Assembly (NCBI GenBank): GCA_027491235.1
Contig: JAIXWO010000021.1
Location: 558,001-622,000, forward strand
Reading direction: 5' to 3'
Length of the DNA stretch: 64,000 nucleotides
Source: Sphingomonadales bacterium
Lineage (GTDB): Bacteria; Pseudomonadota; Alphaproteobacteria; Sphingomonadales; Sphingomonadaceae
In this document: positions 41,100 through 49,408 of the stretch, piece after piece
Layout of the letters: the number at the start of each line of letters is the position of its first letter
Position numbering within the stretch: the stretch's first letter is position 1
Program-made: the position numbers and the translations under genes
Notes under the pieces: generated by a model
Told to the model about the DNA's origin: nothing
What the model saw: only the letters and a program-made list of their open reading frames with translations
Database searches by the model: none

Positions 41100-42268
41100 G
41101 CGGCCTGCATCGTCATTGTGCACTGCTGATACGTGTCGATCAGGTTGTCAAAGTGATCATTGATGCAAAACACCTGATCCGCGCGGCGCACGGCAGCAGC
41201 CTGCAGTTCTGTTGGATCCCGATCAAGGAACTGATCAAGCGCGTGGACCAACGCGGCCGGATTGCCGGCGCGATAGGAGACGCTGCAGGATGGGTCCGCA
41301 AAGGTGACGGCGCCGCCCTCATCGGGCAAGATCAAAGGCACGCCTGAGGAGGCCGCTTCGGCGATGACAATGCCGAAGGTTTCCGATTCACAGCCATGGA
41401 TGAACCCGTCCGCGCTGGCCATCATGCGTGCCAGCAATGCCCGATCCCGAACGCCGTCGATCAGTCGAATGTGCGGGTTGCCCCCGATCGCCTTCAGGAC
41501 CATCGGCCGATCCCTGCCGACTCCGATCACGACAAGGCCCACTGGCTGTTTTGCACTGGCGACAGACACGGCTTCGATCACCATGGGCAGGCGCTTGTCA
41601 GGGCTCAGGCGACAGATCGCCAACAGCAACCGGGCGTCTTCGGGCAAGTGACATTTGGCCAGCATCTTCGCCCGCAATTCTGCAGACCGCAGGCTCGGGG
41701 AAAACCGGTTGGCCTCAATGCCGAGTGGTATCATAGTGACGTTGGGAATGCCGGCATGGCGCAAACGTGCCTCAAGATCCGGGTTGCAACACACGACGGT
41801 GTCGAACTTCGCGGCGGCGCGCCGGAGATGGTTGTGATAGGGGGCAAAAGTGCGGTCAATGGTATCGCGCGGTGCCACCTGCCCAAACCAACGATAGGCA
41901 TAAACTGCCATCGGGTCGGCGTGCATGAACAGCGATTTGCGGGCCGGGCCTTTCCAATCCGCGACGATGTTAGCCGTGCGCCAGGGCGAGGAGGCTTCGA
42001 CAATGTCCGGCTGTTCGGCATTGAGAATGTCGTGAATGGGTCCGGCAGATTTGAAGTAGCGGTACCGTCCGTCGAAAATCAGCTTGGGCGAGGCCACAGA
42101 GATGACCCGCGCGCCGCCGGGGCGTCGGTCTTCCCTGTCCTCTTCCCCCGGTATGATGACGACCAGATCGATGCCCATGCGTTCAGCATAGGCAATCTTG
42201 CATTCGACATAGGTCCGCACGCCGCCCCCATGTGGCGCGTAAAAGGCTGAAACATCAACGATCTTCAT
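41096..42268 (-). CDS. GT4-family glycosyltransferase
   Basis: The 390-residue protein has the two-Rossmann GT-B layout of family GT4. The N-terminus has APHGGGVRTYV, typical of acceptor-side glycine loops. The C-terminal half has ICRLSPDKRLPMVIEA and the catalytic ESETFGIVIAEAASSGVPLI (E-x7-E). It should transfer a sugar from a nucleotide sugar to an unknown lipid or glycan acceptor in the cytoplasm. It is the last gene of a coupled cluster (membrane protein, DUF2141 protein, glycosyltransferase): its ATG overlaps the upstream stop (TAATG). Close resemblance to DGDG or PI mannosyl enzymes was not established. Confidence 0.88.
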   Translation of the reverse strand: MKIVDVSAFYAPHGGGVRTYVECKIAYAERMGIDLVVIIPGEEDREDRRPGGARVISVASPKLIFDGRYRYFKSAGPIHDILNAEQPDIVEASSPWRTANIVADWKGPARKSLFMHADPMAVYAYRWFGQVAPRDTIDRTFAPYHNHLRRAAAKFDTVVCCNPDLEARLRHAGIPNVTMIPLGIEANRFSPSLRSAELRAKMLAKCHLPEDARLLLAICRLSPDKRLPMVIEAVSVASAKQPVGLVVIGVGRDRPMVLKAIGGNPHIRLIDGVRDRALLARMMASADGFIHGCESETFGIVIAEAASSGVPLILPDEGGAVTFADPSCSVSYRAGNPAALVHALDQFLDRDPTELQAAAVRRADQVFCINDHFDNLIDTYQQCTMTMQAA

Positions 42269-42789
42269 TATGGGGCGGTCCTTTTTGCGGGGCCGAAGCT
42301 GGCAAGACCGGTGCGATAATTGAGTAGGATGCTCGCAGGCGTCGGTGTTGCTCTGGCCGTAATCTTGGCTGTGGCGGCCTTTGGCTTGGACAAGCCGAGC
42401 TTTGGATTGCCGGGGAAGCCGACGCCGTCGGATGAGAAGTTGAACCGGCCATTGGCATTACGGTCGTGCATCAGGACAAGGCTATAGGTCCCCGGCCCCG
42501 GCACGCGCACGCACAGCACCGGGCGTCCGGTTTTGGGCACCTTTATCAAGGCGCGGCGGAATGTCTTTCCAGCCATTAAAAGGATGTTGTCATCCGCCAG
42601 AAAATCACTGTCATTGGAGGGATACACTTCAAGCTTTAAGTTGCCTGACCGGTCCTTCAGTCCGTCCACGCTGATGAGGAAGGCGGGGCCGCTTTCCGTC
42701 TCCCGACAGCGACCCTCTTCGATCCCGAGTTTGGGGCTTGAGGCAATGTGCGCGGTCGGCGCCAAAGCGAGAAGTGTAGGCAGGATCAT
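42268..42789 (-). CDS. DUF2141-like secreted protein
   Basis: The 173-residue protein starts with a hydrophobic stretch compatible with a signal peptide and carries the DUF2141 pattern: LKLEVYPSNDSDFLADD near the start, then a YSLVLMHDRNANGRFN block and the DGVGFPGNP motif. The HDRNANG block looks like a small metal or calcium-binding turn. The function of DUF2141 is unknown. The ATG at 42789 overlaps the upstream stop (ATGA) and lies behind GGAAGGA; the ATG at 42807 is less likely. It is sandwiched between a polytopic membrane protein and a glycosyltransferase. Confidence 0.82.
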   Translation of the reverse strand: MILPTLLALAPTAHIASSPKLGIEEGRCRETESGPAFLISVDGLKDRSGNLKLEVYPSNDSDFLADDNILLMAGKTFRRALIKVPKTGRPVLCVRVPGPGTYSLVLMHDRNANGRFNFSSDGVGFPGNPKLGLSKPKAATAKITARATPTPASILLNYRTGLASFGPAKRTAP

Positions 42790-43718
42790 GCGTTGCTGTC
42801 CTTCCATTCGTTGCGGCCGATCACGGCTAAGGTCAGGCCCGTGACGATGTGCAGCACCAAGGTCAGCAGCGCGATTTTCGCGACGACCGCGCCGATCGCC
42901 GGATCGGCACCGATCAGGAAGACTGTCATTGCGGCAAAGACGAGGTCTTTATTGGGGATGAGCGGAAGCCGTGAAATGAGCATGCGGAACATCGCCAGCA
43001 GCAGGATCTCCGTAAGCGGCACTTGAGGCAAAAGCAGTTGCCAGGCGACCGCCATCAAAATCAGTCCGACGGCGATGCGGGCCATGTGCACTGCGCTGAT
43101 AAACACCAGCTGAGGCCGCGGCAGCGAAAAGAGTTTCTGGCGAAACAGGAACACCACGAGCGAACTTGCCATGATGACGCCGATTGAGCCGATGACGGTC
43201 CGCATGTGCGGCCCGATGGCGAACTCGTACATGAAGGGCCAGCCGATCAAGAGCAGCAGCAAGGTGGCCACGTTACCCGACATGGCCGACAGGATGGACA
43301 CGTCTTTGATGGCTGCGAATGGCGCGCCGGTCATCGTGGTGCGCTGTCTGGCCCAAAGGTAGAATTGGGCGTCGCCCATATACCCAAGCAACAGCTCATT
43401 TGTGACCTGCTTTTTGAGCAGCGCTGAAAACCCGTCGAACGGGATTTGCCAAAGTCGGCGGAAGATGACCCATTCGCTGGCCGGTGTTGCGATATAGCTG
43501 CCCGCTAGGCACAGCCAGAAGAGGGGGCTGGCTGGCACATCGAACAGCCCTTCCAGCGTTATATTCTTCAATTTGAGAAGGATGGCTGCAACCATGGCGA
43601 GCGACAGCGCCAATCCTGCCCAGCGCCATATGGCACCATTGGGTGGATCGCCAATGGCCGCAAGTTCCAGTTCGATGGGCAGGGCCGCGGGCACCGCTGC
43701 CGTTTTACCTTTGATCAT
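42786..43718 (-). CDS. Polytopic membrane protein, possibly LPG-synthase-TM/UPF0104-like
   Basis: The 310-residue protein has about seven or eight hydrophobic segments and no signal peptide. The overall look (long helices, an early PASEWVIFRRLW segment, a central KDVSILSAMSGNVATLLLLL block and late RLPLIPNKDL) resembles the membrane domain of lysylphosphatidylglycerol synthase and flippase-like UPF0104 proteins, but the match is by eye only. It could flip or modify a lipid on which the downstream glycosyltransferase acts. The stop overlaps the DUF2141 start. It begins seven bases after the possible 68-residue gene. Confidence 0.75.
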   Translation of the reverse strand: MIKGKTAAVPAALPIELELAAIGDPPNGAIWRWAGLALSLAMVAAILLKLKNITLEGLFDVPASPLFWLCLAGSYIATPASEWVIFRRLWQIPFDGFSALLKKQVTNELLLGYMGDAQFYLWARQRTTMTGAPFAAIKDVSILSAMSGNVATLLLLLIGWPFMYEFAIGPHMRTVIGSIGVIMASSLVVFLFRQKLFSLPRPQLVFISAVHMARIAVGLILMAVAWQLLLPQVPLTEILLLAMFRMLISRLPLIPNKDLVFAAMTVFLIGADPAIGAVVAKIALLTLVLHIVTGLTLAVIGRNEWKDSNA

Positions 43719-43724
43719 AAGCGT

Positions 43725-43931
43725 TCAGTTCTGAGTGATTGGGAGCGGGTTGGCGGGAATGTGGTGCGTGGCCGACGCCGATCCGTCGAGCAGGCGCGCA
43801 TAGGATGCGGCTATCCGCGCCGGTCTGCGGGCGGACCCCAAAGTCCGGCTGATCCGTTCAAACAGTTGGTCGACTTCGCTTTCGAACAGCGGTCCCACAT
43901 CATGAACCGACGCTGGTAAACAGATGGGCAC
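43725..43931 (-). CDS. Possible small protein (68 residues) leading the membrane-protein cluster
   Basis: No family is recognised. A GTG at 43931 with AAGGAG nine bases upstream opens a 68-residue frame, beginning MPICLPASV and containing an amphipathic, Arg-rich middle (FERISRTLGSARRPARIAA). It ends seven bases before the membrane protein gene on the same strand, which supports a shared transcript. The frame stays open upstream to an ATG at 44135, but that extension looks like non-coding sequence. It may also be the 3' remnant of a lost longer gene. Confidence 0.42.
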   Translation of the reverse strand: MPICLPASVHDVGPLFESEVDQLFERISRTLGSARRPARIAASYARLLDGSASATHHIPANPLPITQN

Positions 43932-44246
43932 GTATTCCCACTCCTTGGGCAAGGCTCTTAATCCCCGGATGCCGCCGACGGCACGACACCGCAGGCTGAG
44001 AGCTAAAATTTTCGTTACACTAACGGCGCTTGGTGAAAGTTCAGCGACAGCCGCAGCGTGGCTCGACGATGCGCTGCAGGGCAAGCGTGCCGCGAAATCC
44101 GTTCCCAGATGTGGGCAGGTTTGGGCGGGTTCCAAGACGGGGCCTCACCTCGCCGGAACAGAATATGCCCTTCGTCCGTTTAACAGGGATCCGGGCCGCG
44201 TGCCCCTTTTTGACCAGATCATCCTCTGGTCCTCTGGAGAAAAATC
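43932..44246. other. Intergenic region between the small minus-strand gene and the GlsB-type gene
   Basis: These 315 bases hold the EcfG-type promoter at 44155-44180 and presumably the minus-strand promoter of the cluster below 43931. A plus-strand frame (43924-44256) and the minus-strand extension to 44135 cross the area, but neither has a ribosome-binding site or recognisable domain. Nothing else was seen. Confidence 0.5.
44155..44180 (+). promoter_or_regulatory. EcfG-type general stress promoter
   Basis: GGAAC at 44155-44159 and CGTT at 44177-44180 are separated by 17 bases, exactly the alphaproteobacterial sigma-EcfG consensus (GGAAC-N16/17-CGTT). The GlsB-type gene begins 66 bases after the -10 element. 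Genes of this family are common members of the PhyR-NepR-EcfG regulon, which supports the call. Confidence 0.8.
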
Positions 44247-44504
44247 ATGGGACTGATCATGTGGCTTATCGTCGGCGGCGTCATTGGATGGCTCGCCAGT
44301 TTGATCATGCAGACAGATGGCAGTCAGGGCATTGTCGCCAACATTCTTGTCGGGATCGTGGGCGCCTTCATCGGCGGCATGATCCTGTCGCGTGGGGACA
44401 TCAACAATGCGCCGCTCACTGTGACGACCTTCCTCGTGTCGTTGGCAGGGGCTGTGCTTCTGCTGGCCGTTGTCAATTTGGTCCGCCGTGGTTCTATTTG
44501 CTGA
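44247..44504 (+). CDS. GlsB/YeaQ/YmgE-family stress response membrane protein
   Basis: The 85-residue protein has three transmembrane segments and the family features: an opening LIMWLIVGGVIGWLASLIM, a middle NILVGIVGAFIGGMIL and a final hydrophobic helix. The family (formerly 'transglycosylase-associated protein') is induced by general stress; its biochemical role is unknown. GGAG lies upstream of the ATG. The EcfG-type promoter in front is consistent with stress control. Confidence 0.9.
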   Translation: MGLIMWLIVGGVIGWLASLIMQTDGSQGIVANILVGIVGAFIGGMILSRGDINNAPLTVTTFLVSLAGAVLLLAVVNLVRRGSIC

Positions 44505-44656
44505 AATGGAGACCGTCTTGGGCGCGCATCAGGAAGGCGCTGTGAGGGAATTTTTGTGAAGAGAAAGGGCTCCAAGAAGGCCAAATTCAACGATGATCCG
44601 GATTTTTTTGGCGTTGATATACTGTCGCATTAATACAACATCACTTCAAGAAAAAT

Positions 44657-44671
44657 GTTATAAGATATAAC
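44657..44671. promoter_or_regulatory. Palindromic operator candidate before the TonB receptor
   Basis: GTTATAAGATATAAC is an exact inverted repeat with six-base arms and a three-base spacer in an AT-rich stretch, about 95 bases before the receptor start. It looks like a repressor or activator site. No regulator gene is adjacent, so the factor is unknown. Confidence 0.45.
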
Positions 44672-44765
44672 TCAATTTGAATGTGTCTCCCGACAGGGCT
44701 ATGCGCCGGCTGTTCCGACAAGAGAACATGCGACCCATCGTTCAGCCTTTTCAGGGAGGATATCT

Positions 44766-47096
44766 GTGAGCACCAACCGTGCATCTGTGCGCCTTTTTTC
44801 GCGCTCTAGCCTCATCGCCGCGGCAGCATTCGCCTGCGCGCACCCCGCTTTCGCCCAAGAGGCGACAGAGCCTGCCGAAGAAAGCAGCGAAATCATTGTG
44901 ACGGCGCAAAAGCGCGCCCAGTCCCTTTCCGACGTTTCGCTCTCGGTGTCTGCTGTCGGTGCAGATCAGCTTGCCGCAAACAACACTGTTACCCTTGAAG
45001 GTCTTCAGTCGCTGGTGCCGTCGATCAGTTTCGGCAATGACTTCAACTTCGCGAAGCTGTTCATTCGCGGCATCGGCCTGTCGAGTTCGCTCCCGGGCGT
45101 CGATCCTTCGGTTGCCCTCCATGTCGATGGTGTCGTTGTCTCGTTGGCGCAGGCGCAGCTTGGTTCTATGTTCGATCTTCAGCGTGTTGAAGTTCTGCGT
45201 GGTCCGCAAGGCACGCTCTATGGACGCAACGCCACGGGGGGCGCGGTCAACCTCATCACGGCCAAGCCAACGGAAACCTTGGATGGTTATTTCCGCCAGA
45301 CCTTTGGCGGTTCTGCCCTGCTGATCCAGACCGACGCGGCCATTGGCGGCCCGATTGCCGAAGGTGTCCGTGGCCGCTTGGCAGTGCAGCGCATCCATCG
45401 GGACGGTTTTGGCGTCAACGAGTTCACCGGCAATGAGATCGACAATGTGAGCCAGTGGTCGGCGCGCGCGCATCTTGAATTGCTGCCATCAGATTCAGTC
45501 AACATCCTGCTGACGGGCGAATATCACCGCGAAGATGACCGGTCCTTGGCCATCAAGTTCCGTGAAGTGTCTTTCCCCGGCGTGCTGACCGATGCCATCC
45601 CGGCCAATGACGGGCTGAGCGCCTTGGGCCAGCGTCTGAATGCCGACGGCACACAGGCGCGCTTCGCCACCAATCCGCGCAATTTGGCGACGAATTTTGA
45701 TCCGATCAATGATCGCAAGCAATGGGCGGTGACTGCCGCCGTCACGGTGGACGCCAGCGATGCGCTGACCTTCAAATCGCTGACCAGCTATCGCAGCTTC
45801 GATGCGATCTTCTTCCATGATTTCGACATGTCGACCTATCTTGGCTACCCGCTGGCGCAGACCAATGCCTTGCGCAGCAGCGCCAATCACTGGCAGCCGG
45901 CGTTCCAGCATCAGTTCAGCCAGGAACTGCAGGCCAATATTGAAACTGATAAGTTCCACGGCGTGTTCGGCCTTTTCTATCTTGATGAAAACATCAGAGT
46001 TGAAAACCATATCGGCCTCGATGTGCTGAGGAACACCGATCCGTTCCGCATCCAGTTTGATGGTCAGCTCGATGTGAAGACCTGGGCCGCCTTCGCCAAT
46101 GTGACGTATGATCTGTCCGACCAACTCTCCCTTAAGGGAGGTGCACGCTATAGCTGGGAAGAACGACGCCTGCGCAACAACACAGGCCTTGGCGTGGCCG
46201 CGCAGAACCGGCTGGTGCTCGATCCGCTCCAGTGGGACGCGACGAAGAGCTGGGATGATTTCTCCCCTTCGCTTGGCCTGGAATTCCGCCCCAATGATGA
46301 TCTGATGCTCTATGGTAACTGGTCCCGCGGCTTTAAGAGTGGCACGGCGGAAATCGGGTCGACCCGTCGCCTTTCACCAACGCAGCCCCTGCCGTTTGTG
46401 GATCCTGAAAAGGTCGAAGCGTTTGAGGTCGGCACGAAGTACTCAGCCGGCGGACTCAGCGCCAACCTCGCCGTCTTCTTCCAGCGGTTGAAGAATGGTC
46501 AGTTCTCGTTGACCCGACCGATCCCAGCGCCGCCTTTCTTCACGAGCACGCTGACCAACGCGGCTGTCTCGGAAGCGTATGGCGCAGAGTTTGACCTTCT
46601 GTGGCGCGCAACCGATGCCTTCACGCTATCGGCGTCGGTTGGCTATCTCCATTCGGAGTTCACAAAGTTCACGGCGTCCGATCCGCTTGATCCACGCCTG
46701 TTTGCGCCCGGTGCTGTGGAAGCGCTGTTGGTGAAGGACCTGTCGGGCAATGCCACGCGCATGTCGCCCCGTTGGAGCCTCAACCTGAACCCGACCTATG
46801 ACATTGGCCTTGGCAATGGCGGCAAGGTCCGGTTGGGCACCAACTTTGCCTATCGGAGCAAGCAGTACCATACGGAGTTCAATGATGATCGCTTGGCGCA
46901 GGATGGCTATATCCAGCTGGATGCCAATGTGATGTACCGTCACCCGGATGACCGTTTTTCGGCCAACTTCTGGGTCCGCAACATCACCAATGAACTGGTC
47001 TATGCGGGCAGCTTCTCGATTTCGACCAGCCGCGCCATTGGCGGCACGCTCATGCCACCGCGCACTTACGGCGTGACGCTCGGCTACGAATTCTAA
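44766..47096 (+). CDS. TonB-dependent receptor
   Basis: The 776-residue outer membrane transporter has a signal peptide (cleavage after PAFAQ, about residue 31) and a TonB-box-like EIIVTAQKR at the start of the mature protein. The plug domain has LRGPQGTLYGRNATGGAVN, and a 22-strand barrel ends in LGYEF with the aromatic terminus. It belongs to the large sphingomonad group of such receptors, whose substrates (siderophores, glycans, aromatics) cannot be told from sequence. The start is a GTG behind GGGAGGA. The gene stands alone with its own terminator. Confidence 0.95.
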   Translation: MSTNRASVRLFSRSSLIAAAAFACAHPAFAQEATEPAEESSEIIVTAQKRAQSLSDVSLSVSAVGADQLAANNTVTLEGLQSLVPSISFGNDFNFAKLFIRGIGLSSSLPGVDPSVALHVDGVVVSLAQAQLGSMFDLQRVEVLRGPQGTLYGRNATGGAVNLITAKPTETLDGYFRQTFGGSALLIQTDAAIGGPIAEGVRGRLAVQRIHRDGFGVNEFTGNEIDNVSQWSARAHLELLPSDSVNILLTGEYHREDDRSLAIKFREVSFPGVLTDAIPANDGLSALGQRLNADGTQARFATNPRNLATNFDPINDRKQWAVTAAVTVDASDALTFKSLTSYRSFDAIFFHDFDMSTYLGYPLAQTNALRSSANHWQPAFQHQFSQELQANIETDKFHGVFGLFYLDENIRVENHIGLDVLRNTDPFRIQFDGQLDVKTWAAFANVTYDLSDQLSLKGGARYSWEERRLRNNTGLGVAAQNRLVLDPLQWDATKSWDDFSPSLGLEFRPNDDLMLYGNWSRGFKSGTAEIGSTRRLSPTQPLPFVDPEKVEAFEVGTKYSAGGLSANLAVFFQRLKNGQFSLTRPIPAPPFFTSTLTNAAVSEAYGAEFDLLWRATDAFTLSASVGYLHSEFTKFTASDPLDPRLFAPGAVEALLVKDLSGNATRMSPRWSLNLNPTYDIGLGNGGKVRLGTNFAYRSKQYHTEFNDDRLAQDGYIQLDANVMYRHPDDRFSANFWVRNITNELVYAGSFSISTSRAIGGTLMPPRTYGVTLGYEF

Positions 47097-47133
47097 TTCC
47101 CCCGCGCCTGCGTCTTGGGCAGGGGACTCGTAG

Positions 47134-47165
47134 GGGCCGTCGGATTTTTCCGGCGGCCCTTTTTG
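47134..47165 (+). terminator. Intrinsic terminator after the TonB receptor gene
   Basis: GGGCCGTCGGA (47134-47144) pairs with TCCGGCGGCCC (47149-47159) over eleven pairs with one G-U, and TTTTTGTT follows. It lies 38 bases after the receptor stop. Confidence 0.9.
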
Positions 47166-47258
47166 TTGGGGCGAATGGTACTGGCCACCGTGCGCGCCAT
47201 CGGACGCCATAGGCGCCCGCCGCATCCCCTCAACCCTATCTCGGAAAACCGAATGCGA

Positions 47259-47334
47259 TGGTGGAGCTGAGGGGAATCGAACCCCTGACCTCATCATTGC
47301 GAACGATGCGCTCTACCAACTGAGCTACAGCCCC
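47259..47334 (-). tRNA. tRNA-Ala (anticodon CGC)
   Basis: Read on the minus strand, the 76-base sequence folds as a full cloverleaf: acceptor GGGGCTG/CAGCTCC, D-arm GCTC..GAGC, anticodon loop TTCGCAA with CGC at 34-36, TpsiC arm AGGGGTTCGATTCCCCT, and an encoded CCA. The G3-U70 pair, the main alanine identity element, is present. It would read GCG codons. The flanks 47166-47258 and 47335-47476 show no further gene. Confidence 0.95.
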
Positions 47335-47476
47335 GCATTCGAAATTCGCCCTTAGCGAGGGCAAATTGCCCTTGCAATGGGGGAACGCTTGCCCTGCGCG
47401 GGAATTGAAATAGAAGCGGTTGGGAACGGGAACGGCAATCGCCCCGGCATCATAAAAACTCGAGAGGAGCCTTCAC

Positions 47477-48484
47477 ATGGCACGCGCATGGTATTTCAAA
47501 TCAACTCCCGATGGTCTGCCGACCCTCGACAATGTCGCGCTCGCAGATCTGCCGCATCAGGACCTCGGGCCCAGCCAGATCCGCGTGCGCAACGCCTATC
47601 TGTCGGTCGACCCCTATATGCGCGGCCGGATGACGACGGTGAAGTCGTATGTCCCGGGTTTTGAGGTTGATCAGCCGATGACCGGCGGTGCCGTTGGCGA
47701 AGTTATTGAAAGCACAGCCGAAGGCTATGCTGTTGGTGACAAGGTCATGCACATGAACGGCTGGCGCGATGAAGCCATTGTCGACATCGCAGGCGGCGGT
47801 GCGCCGACGGATCCGCAAAAGCTGCCCCCGCTCAACATCCCCATTCAGACCTTCCTCCACAATCTCGGCCTGACAGGCGCGACCGCCTATATGGGCCTGA
47901 TGAAGACGGCGTCGGCCAAGCCCGGCGATATTGTTTTCGTCTCCGCCGCTGCCGGCGCTGTCGGCTCGGCGGTTGTCCAGATCGCAAAGAAAAAGGGCAT
48001 GACGGTCATCGGCTCGGCCGGTGGTGCTGCCAAGTGCGAATGGGTCCGCTCGCTGGGTGCCGATGCCTGTGTCGATTACAAGGCAGGCAATCTGCTGGAA
48101 CAGCTGAGCGCAGCAGCCCCGAACGGAATTGACGTGTACTTCGACAATGTCGGCGGCGATCATCTCGATGCCGCCTTTGCACTGGCCCGTGATTATGCGC
48201 GCTTTGCGATTTGCGGCATGATCGACAAATATAATGAGGCCGATCAGGGGCATGAGTTCAAATATATCCTGCGCAGCATCCCCGCGCGGATCAACATGCG
48301 CGGCTTCATCTTCACGGATTATGCCGAGTTCATGCCGGAGTTTCTGGCTGAGGTTGCACCCCTAGTGCTGTCGGGTGACATGAAGATGCAGGAAACCGTG
48401 CACGAAGGCCTCGACACGACGTTTGATGCGTTCCTCGGGCTCTTCTCGGGCGCCAACACGGGCAAAATGCTGGTCCGCATCTAA
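47477..48484 (+). CDS. MDR-family NADP-dependent oxidoreductase
   Basis: This 335-residue zinc-free medium-chain reductase is of the leukotriene B4 dehydrogenase/CurA type, which reduces double bonds of alpha,beta-unsaturated ketones. Evidence is the N-terminal PYMRGRM motif, the Rossmann loop SAAAGAVGSAVVQIAKKKG, and the later VDVYFDNVGGD-like segment (DVYFDNVGGDHLD). Zinc-binding Cys are absent, as expected. A GAGAGGAG site precedes the ATG by six or seven bases. It is a single gene downstream of the tRNA, with no obvious partner. Confidence 0.92.
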   Translation: MARAWYFKSTPDGLPTLDNVALADLPHQDLGPSQIRVRNAYLSVDPYMRGRMTTVKSYVPGFEVDQPMTGGAVGEVIESTAEGYAVGDKVMHMNGWRDEAIVDIAGGGAPTDPQKLPPLNIPIQTFLHNLGLTGATAYMGLMKTASAKPGDIVFVSAAAGAVGSAVVQIAKKKGMTVIGSAGGAAKCEWVRSLGADACVDYKAGNLLEQLSAAAPNGIDVYFDNVGGDHLDAAFALARDYARFAICGMIDKYNEADQGHEFKYILRSIPARINMRGFIFTDYAEFMPEFLAEVAPLVLSGDMKMQETVHEGLDTTFDAFLGLFSGANTGKMLVRI

Positions 48485-48575
48485 TGCACAGGCGGGCGCC
48501 GGTCCGTTCGGGGCCTGCGTCCGTCTGCCGTTCCATCTGTCTTGCCATTTTGGACCAATCCCCGCAAACAGGGGC

Positions 48576-49124
48576 ATGGCGTTCCCACGGCCCTTTCCTT
48601 TTGCTTTCGCCGCACTGGCATTGGCCGGTTGCGTGAGTGCGCCAAAGACATCCGCACCTCCCCCCCCACCTCCTGCCAAACTGACCCCACCGCCGGTGAC
48701 GGTGCAGCCGCGCCCCTCCAATTGGGAAGACTGGCGGGCGACGCCGGGGGACTGGGCCTATCGGAAGGATGCGCGCGGCTCGGTCGCCCTGTTTGGGCCG
48801 CCGGGGGCCAATGCCCTGTTCGTTATTCGTTGTGATCAGGCCGCGGGGCGTATCTATCTGTCGCGCGGCGGAAGTTTTCCCGTCGGGCAATCCGGGCAGA
48901 TGAGCATCAGGACATCGAGCACCGCACGGACGTTGTCGGCGGGCAACAGCAGTGAAAGCCCGCCTTATGTTGCGGCTGAGCTGGTTGGGTCAGATCGCCT
49001 GCTCGACGCAATGGTCTACAGCCGCGGGAAATTCCTGGTGTCGGTGCGCGGCGCGGACGATCTCATCGTGCCCACATGGGCAGAATTTGCGCGGGTTGTT
49101 GAGGATTGCCGAGCTGGCGGTTGA
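48576..49124 (+). CDS. Proline-rich lipoprotein of unknown function
   Basis: The 182-residue protein has a lipoprotein signal with the lipobox LALAGC, so it should be attached to a membrane by its Cys. A short low-complexity linker of proline runs follows (PPPPPPAKLTPPP), then a domain of about 140 residues rich in beta strands, with a late Cys in the VVEDCRAGG end. No named domain is recognised. The ATG at 48576 was chosen over the frame opening at 48423 because it begins the signal peptide. It is separate from the reductase by 91 bases. Confidence 0.75.
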   Translation: MAFPRPFPFAFAALALAGCVSAPKTSAPPPPPPAKLTPPPVTVQPRPSNWEDWRATPGDWAYRKDARGSVALFGPPGANALFVIRCDQAAGRIYLSRGGSFPVGQSGQMSIRTSSTARTLSAGNSSESPPYVAAELVGSDRLLDAMVYSRGKFLVSVRGADDLIVPTWAEFARVVEDCRAGG

Positions 49125-49253
49125 AGGTGCGCCTGAAGCGAGCCCGAAGTTCTTATCCTGACAGCAAATTATATCATTTCAAGACTTGATTGCACGACTC
49201 GCCTGACTCATGTTGCGGGTGCGACCCATTCGGTTCGCATGGCGCACTACAGC

Positions 49254-49317
49254 GAAAGGAGGTGATCCGATGTCTCATGGTCCAGCTAAGAGGTCGGAAA
49301 GGGTGATCCGCAGCTAG
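49254..49317 (+). CDS. 15-codon mini-ORF with a perfect anti-16S ribosome-binding site
   Basis: An ATG at 49270 opens the frame MSHGPAKRSERVIRS and ends at a TAG at 49315-49317. Just before it, GAAAGGAGGTGATCC (49254-49268) is complementary over fifteen bases to the expected 3' tail of 16S rRNA, with ideal spacing. Such a complete match makes the frame very likely to be bound by ribosomes. The peptide is basic and has no homology I recognise. It may be a leader peptide, a ribosome-stalling element or part of a small RNA; the coordinates include the binding site. Confidence 0.45.
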
Positions 49318-49408
49318 GCGCGTTTAGACGCTGCCTTTGGTCTCTGCAGAAACGGATGCCGCTGATTAACTCCAGCAGGCTCTACACCTCCGATCGCTGA
49401 CCATGCTG

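Noticed and set aside
43924-44256. Plus-strand 110-codon frame before the GlsB-type gene
   Set aside because: No ribosome-binding site, no domain, and it contains the EcfG promoter.
47377-47664. Plus-strand 95-codon frame at the start of the MDR reductase gene
   Set aside because: It overlaps the reductase in another frame and lacks any recognisable feature.
48481-48575. Upstream extension of the lipoprotein frame to 48423
   Set aside because: The extension overlaps the end of the MDR gene and would bury the lipoprotein signal that begins at 48576.
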